This document shows positions 60,329 through 64,000 of a stretch of DNA of 64,000 bases, piece by piece. Each line of letters starts with the position of its first letter. The first letter of the stretch is position 1. The notes beneath the pieces were generated by a model. That model had not been told where the DNA came from. It did no database searches and saw only the letters and a list, made by a program, of their open reading frames with translations. The stretch is from Candidatus Dadabacteria bacterium (GTDB lineage Bacteria > Desulfobacterota_D > UBA1144 > Nemesobacterales > Nemesobacteraceae). The stretch spans positions 1-64,000 of the forward strand of contig JAPPAR010000013.1 in NCBI GenBank assembly GCA_026705445.1, read 5' to 3'. The position numbers and the translations under genes are program-made.

Positions 60329-62356
60329 ATGAGCGACTTGGAGAGAAACAGGAAATCAACTTACGATCTTAAGATCATGGGGTGGATTCTGGGCTTTTTG
60401 GGAAAGTACAGAGGTTACTTTGCCCTGTCCCTTCTTCTGATGATGGCCACCGCGGCGCTTGAGATCACGGTTCCCTACCTCATCAAAGTCGCGGTCGATG
60501 ACCATATTTATCCCACATGGAGCAAGGCCGAGGGAGGGGAAGAAGCGGAGCGGGCACTCTCGGGACTCGGGACAGAATCCACGCTTGCCCTTGCGGACGG
60601 AGGATTTCTGGTCGATTTCTCAAAGCTCTCCTCCTCGGAGAAAGACAGAATCGAGCGCTCGGGCGCCCTGTTCTCCGAGACAAAATATATCGTGGTCAGC
60701 CCCGGGGAATTTGAGGGAGATGAAAAGCAGGAGGTTTTGGGAATAATAGCCAGAAACGCTTCCCTGTTTGAAGAAACCGAAGGGGTCGCGTTTCTGGCTC
60801 ACTCAGACCTTGGATCACTCGCCAAAGAGGAAGTGTCGCTTCTTCGCTCAAAACAGATAAAAAGGCTCAAAACCCTCGCTTTATACGTGGTTTTATCGGT
60901 GGTTGGAATTTTCATCTTCACCTCTTCTTTTACCTACATTCTTCACTACTCGGGCCAGAAAATAATGCACGACATGCGAAACCACACCCTCTCCCATATA
61001 CTCTCACTTCCCCAGCAGTACTTCGACCGAAATCCCGTGGGCAGGATAACCACACGCGTCACAAACGACGTTAACGCCATAAACGAGATGTACACCTCCG
61101 TTCTCATACACTTCATAAAGGACATCATAATCATAATCGGCACTCTGGTGATCATGTTCAAGATGAACGTCGGGCTCACGCTTATAATCGTCGCGCTTAC
61201 GGCGTTCCTTACTTTCACGGTATCTATCTTCCGAATGAGGCTTCGACTGGTGTACAGGGAAATCCGAAGAACCATAGGCAAGCTTAACGCCTTTGTCGCA
61301 GAAAGCATGAGGGGAATAGTGCTCCTTAAGCTTTACGGAAAGGAGAAAACAAACTTCGAGAAATTCTGGGAGGTAAACACGGAAAACTACAGGGCCAATA
61401 TACAGCAGCTCTGGGTCTACGTGATTTTCCGCCCTTCCATAGAGTACGTAGGCATAGCGGCAACCGGGATAATCCTGTGGTACGGGGCGATCGGGGTCAT
61501 GAACCTTGACCTGTCCCTAGGAGCCCTGCTCGCGTTTCTTTACTACGTAAGGATGATATTCAAGCCCATCCAAGAACTTTCAGAAAAATTCAATGTCTTC
61601 CAGTCCGCCGTTGCAGCCTCCGAGAACCTCTACGACACTCTGGCGGAAAAATCTGAGGTAAGCGGATCTCTGGTGCCCGCGACAACCGAAGGATCTCTTG
61701 AGTTCCGGGGCGTGTGGTTTTCGTATAACGAGCGGGAATGGGTGCTCAAGAACGCATCCTTTACAGTAAGACCTGGAGAGAGTGCCGCCCTTGTGGGAAT
61801 CACGGGAGCGGGGAAGACGACCATCGTGAACCTGCTCCTTAAATTCTATAAACCCCAGAGGGGCCAGATTCTCTTTAACGGCACAGATATCGAGGAACTG
61901 TCAAACAGGTACCTGCGCTCTAACATAACCGCCATCTTCCAAGACCTGTTTCTGTTCGAAAAGGACATATCCGACGAAAGGGACGAGCGGGATGGTCCGG
62001 CAGCCGAACCCGTAAAGCTTTCTTCGGGAGAAACCCAGGCCCGGTCGATCGAAAAAGCGGTCAGGAAAAATTCGAAACTTCTTATAATGGACGAGGCAAC
62101 TTCCCATCTGGACGCGGAAACTGAAAAAAGAATACAGGAAGTGATAAGAAGCACCGCCGGCTCTCAGACAAGGTTGGTCATAACCCACAAGCTCTCAACC
62201 CTAAAGGACGTTGATAACGTAATAGTGATCCATAAGGGGGAAGTAGTGGAGCAGGGAACTCACGAGAAGCTGATTCAGAACAAAAACATCTACCACACTC
62301 TGTACGAATTTCTGAGAAAAACCGCGGCGGATCCCCTCCCGGGCTCCGGCGCATAA
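60329..62356 (+). CDS. heterodimeric ABC exporter, catalytic subunit with periplasmic insert
   Basis: A 675-residue half-transporter. It has an unusual 110-residue hydrophilic, acidic insert after the first membrane helix (about residues 60-175), predicted periplasmic. The ATPase domain has Walker A GITGAGKTTIV (about 489-499), a shortened helical subdomain, a degenerate signature KLSSGETQARS and a canonical Walker B LLIMDEATSHLD with catalytic Glu. Its composite site therefore uses the canonical signature of the first subunit, while the first subunit's Asp-containing site uses this degenerate signature. Q loop to signature is only about 26 residues, against 56 in the partner. ATG 60329 follows the partner stop by 9 bases. 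Confidence 0.9.
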   Translation: MSDLERNRKSTYDLKIMGWILGFLGKYRGYFALSLLLMMATAALEITVPYLIKVAVDDHIYPTWSKAEGGEEAERALSGLGTESTLALADGGFLVDFSKLSSSEKDRIERSGALFSETKYIVVSPGEFEGDEKQEVLGIIARNASLFEETEGVAFLAHSDLGSLAKEEVSLLRSKQIKRLKTLALYVVLSVVGIFIFTSSFTYILHYSGQKIMHDMRNHTLSHILSLPQQYFDRNPVGRITTRVTNDVNAINEMYTSVLIHFIKDIIIIIGTLVIMFKMNVGLTLIIVALTAFLTFTVSIFRMRLRLVYREIRRTIGKLNAFVAESMRGIVLLKLYGKEKTNFEKFWEVNTENYRANIQQLWVYVIFRPSIEYVGIAATGIILWYGAIGVMNLDLSLGALLAFLYYVRMIFKPIQELSEKFNVFQSAVAASENLYDTLAEKSEVSGSLVPATTEGSLEFRGVWFSYNEREWVLKNASFTVRPGESAALVGITGAGKTTIVNLLLKFYKPQRGQILFNGTDIEELSNRYLRSNITAIFQDLFLFEKDISDERDERDGPAAEPVKLSSGETQARSIEKAVRKNSKLLIMDEATSHLDAETEKRIQEVIRSTAGSQTRLVITHKLSTLKDVDNVIVIHKGEVVEQGTHEKLIQNKNIYHTLYEFLRKTAADPLPGSGA

Positions 62357-62370
62357 CACCTGCCCGGCGC

Positions 62371-63129
62371 CTAAAATACCCGGAGAAGCTTAAGGGCCAT
62401 AAGCCCGACGGCAACGACAAGAGCCATCCTTATGTATTTTCCGCCGCCCCTTACGGAAAACGTGGCGCCGAACCATCCGCCGACCGAATTTCCCGCGGCG
62501 AGACAGATGCCTATGAACCAGCTTATGTTGCCGCTTAGAAAAAATATGAGGATCGCTGGAATCGTGTAGATAAGCACCACAATCACCTTGTGCGCGTTTA
62601 CCTTGGCTAGGGATGCTCCCATAAGATGATAAAGAGCCGCCATTATGAAAAGTCCCACGCCGACCTGGATAAAACCTCCGTAAAAACCTATAAGCACAAG
62701 TGCCGGGTAAAGAACCCACCCCCGCCCTGTTTCGCCGCCGCCGAGCAGCTTGCCGAAAGAATCAACTTTAAGGAAAAAGGATGCGCAGACGAAGATAAGC
62801 ACGACGGCCAAGATTTTTTCGAAAAGCTCATCTCCCACCCGCACCGCCGCAAAAGCTCCCACCAAAACGCCGGGGAGGGTGAAGGCCGCGAGCCTGACGC
62901 TGGTTTTAATGTCGGCAACGCCCTCTTTTCTGAAGGAAAGAGCCGCAAAGAAATTCTGAAACAAAATCGCCACCCTGTTTGTTCCGTTTGCGACTGTGGG
63001 ATCAATCCCAAGAAATATGAGCACGGGAAGAACGATGCTGCTTCCTCCACCCGCCATCACGTTTATCACTCCCGCCAGAACGCCCGTGAAAAAAAGCAGA
63101 ACTAAAGAAAAAAGATCGTATTCTTGCAT
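62371..63129 (-). CDS. TauE/SafE-family sulfite/anion exporter
   Basis: A 252-residue inner-membrane permease with about eight membrane segments in two TauE repeats. The N-terminal repeat contains GVLAGVINVMAGGGSSIVLPVL and GTNRVAILFQNFFAALSF; the second has GFYGGFIQVGVGLFIMAAL and NAHKVIVVLIYTIPAI. Family members export sulfite or organosulfur anions; the substrate here is not known. ATG 63129 is preferred because the membrane segment starts soon after; the open frame extends to 63192 with a non-family extension. It is convergent with the ABC exporter pair, the two genes being 14 bases apart. Confidence 0.88.
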   Translation of the reverse strand: MQEYDLFSLVLLFFTGVLAGVINVMAGGGSSIVLPVLIFLGIDPTVANGTNRVAILFQNFFAALSFRKEGVADIKTSVRLAAFTLPGVLVGAFAAVRVGDELFEKILAVVLIFVCASFFLKVDSFGKLLGGGETGRGWVLYPALVLIGFYGGFIQVGVGLFIMAALYHLMGASLAKVNAHKVIVVLIYTIPAILIFFLSGNISWFIGICLAAGNSVGGWFGATFSVRGGGKYIRMALVVAVGLMALKLLRVF

Positions 63130-63630
63130 GTTATTCGGACTCCGGCCACGACAGAGGTCAGGAGAAAATTTTTTGCCGCCGCCAACCCGCACCGAACCCC
63201 TTTCCGTGAACTGAAAACAAGATTAGAGAGAATCGGCATCCGCCGTGGCCGGTTCTCTTGGTTTTTCCCAATCCCCTCGAATGTCATTTAAATGATAACC
63301 GAAACTCATGGCATTAGCCTCCAGTGCCTCTTAATTGGCAGGTGGTATGCCAAAAGGCTGTGGGAAATTCGGGTCTCTTGGCACACCTCGGCAGTTGTTC
63401 ATCTCCCAAGGGAGTGAACAACAGGGAAGCAAAACAGAGGTGATTACCGGATTCTTGTCCGTGATTCCATAAAAGATTCCAGATGTGTTAGAATTTTAAG
63501 GAAGAAAAAAGAATCTGGTTGTCTGGAGGACTGCGAAATTACTGTCCGAACATGCGGCTGTGAAATTATTAAGAGCAGGCAGGGCAAAGCGTAATGTCGG
63601 CAAATCAGAAATTGCGGTATCAGGAGGAAG
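63130..63630. other. 500-base gap with a structured leader region
   Basis: No gene is supported here. The left part is GC-rich upstream sequence of the TauE gene. The right part (63300-63440) holds two good hairpins described separately, lying 200-300 bases upstream of a secreted-protein gene. The rest shows AT-rich sequence without clear promoter hexamers. Confidence 0.4.
63335..63422 (+). ncRNA. structured leader or small RNA candidate
   Basis: TTGGCA (63335-63340) pairs with TGCCAA (63348-63353). Forty bases on, GTTGTTCA (63394-63401) pairs with TGAACAAC (63415-63422) and the interior CTCC (63403-63406) pairs with GGAG (63411-63414) around a CAAG loop with one bulged T. The second hairpin has about 12 pairs and no T-run after it, so it is not a simple terminator. 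It resembles a structured 5' leader or small RNA; no known riboswitch class could be matched. Confidence 0.35.
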
Positions 63631-64000
63631 ATGATGAAAGTTAAAACACATGGAATGCTTCTGGGCTTGTTTTTCTCGTTAGTGCTTGTTTTTTCGTTCA
63701 GCATTGAAGCTTCGGCTCATGAGGGAAGTCAGGGCAACAAGATAGCGGAAGGTGTCAGTATCGCAAGCGAAGCGGAGGTGGGGGAGTTTCTTTCCCACAT
63801 AATTGAACATTTTAATCCGTTATTAAGAGTCAACAACCCCAACCCCACTCTGGAAGAACAAAAAGAACTGGTAAGCCTCTGGGTGATATTTTTCGAGGAA
63901 CTAAGAAAGCAAGGAGTTTTTAACGATGGCGACGACATGTACTCCATCATAATAAATTCCGCTAATATCATAGACAATCACCCGGGACATCCCGAATTGT
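63631..64000 (+). CDS. secreted hypothetical protein (runs off the window)
   Basis: The first 123 codons of a secreted protein; the end is outside the window. A Sec signal peptide is clear: MMKVKTHGMLLGLFFSLVLVFSF, cleavage around EASA-HEG. The mature N-terminus is acidic and helical (GVSIASEAEVGEFLSHIIEHF), then LVSLWVIFFEELRKQG and an EDxx-like acidic stretch NDGDDMYS. No heme, lipobox or known domain is visible so far. Two ATG codons (63631, 63634) follow CAGGAGGAAG, a good ribosome-binding site. A structured region lies upstream, so expression may be regulated at RNA level (inference). Confidence 0.65.
   Translation, partial: MMKVKTHGMLLGLFFSLVLVFSFSIEASAHEGSQGNKIAEGVSIASEAEVGEFLSHIIEHFNPLLRVNNPNPTLEEQKELVSLWVIFFEELRKQGVFNDGDDMYSIIINSANIIDNHPGHPEL

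Noticed and set aside
63300-63440. Cobalamin or other known riboswitch
   Set aside because: The conserved core boxes of the classes I know are not present in the right order.
1-64000. tRNA, rRNA, CRISPR arrays, insertion sequences
   Set aside because: None could be seen by reading the intergenic regions; no transposase or regularly spaced repeats were found.

Overview
This window looks like a chromosomal segment of a Gram-negative bacterium. It encodes a TonB-dependent outer-membrane receptor, signal-peptide proteins with lipoboxes, HslUV and an Anbu-type protease. The right half (about 33-63 kb) carries housekeeping genes in one consistent codon style, with many ATA Ile and AGG/AGA Arg codons. 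Gene order (xerC-hslV-hslU, argB-argD-argF) fits a deep-branching proteobacterium-like lineage such as Desulfobacterota or Candidatus Dadabacteria. That placement is inference and is not resolved by the sequence. No rRNA, tRNA, CRISPR array, transposase or phage structural gene was seen.

Left half (0-33 kb, plus an outlier at 36-39 kb): an accessory, defence-like region. It starts with two sugar/small-molecule-type methyltransferases and a HARE-HTH/Mrr-type nuclease on the minus strand. A plus-strand cassette follows (3.4-14.2 kb): a RecD-like helicase with a C-terminal nuclease-like domain, a PLD-SNF2 helicase and a large Eco57I-type adenine methylase. The SNF2 gene is split by a one-base frame difference at a run of nine C. 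A minus-strand block comes next: a decayed AbiE toxin-antitoxin pair with the toxin truncated, then a tightly coupled three-gene operon read from 23.9 down to 16.2 kb. That operon encodes an AAA_14/DUF4143 ATPase, a 1353-aa NACHT-like NTPase with a C-terminal PD-(D/E)XK motif, and a UvrD-type helicase with an inserted nuclease-like module and C-terminal zinc ribbons. It is the strongest candidate here for an undescribed defence system. After a small lipoprotein, a DMT exporter, a TPR protein and an orphan sugar-binding lipoprotein come hipBA (with a visible promoter and operator), a second AAA_14 ATPase and a Fic protein.

Right half: xerC-hslV-hslU; an intact AbiE pair; an unknown minus-strand gene enclosed by a 136-bp direct repeat derived from the abiEi/abiEii junction; the Anbu operon (circularly permuted ATP-grasp, alpha-E protein, Anbu peptidase, transglutaminase-like protease); a TonB-dependent receptor; argBDF; uvrC; a sodium:solute symporter with a small membrane partner; miaB; a bifunctional nuclease; an ammonium transporter; an aldo/keto reductase; a nitroreductase; a YigZ-family protein; an asymmetric heterodimeric ABC exporter; a TauE/SafE permease; and a secreted protein cut by the window end behind a structured leader.

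How they work together: the accessory genes are mostly nucleic-acid helicases, nucleases, methylases and toxin-antitoxin pairs, as in a defence island. The core genes cover arginine synthesis, protein quality control, DNA repair, tRNA modification and transport. Several genes without a Shine-Dalgarno sequence have a -10 box so close to the start codon that leaderless mRNAs are likely.
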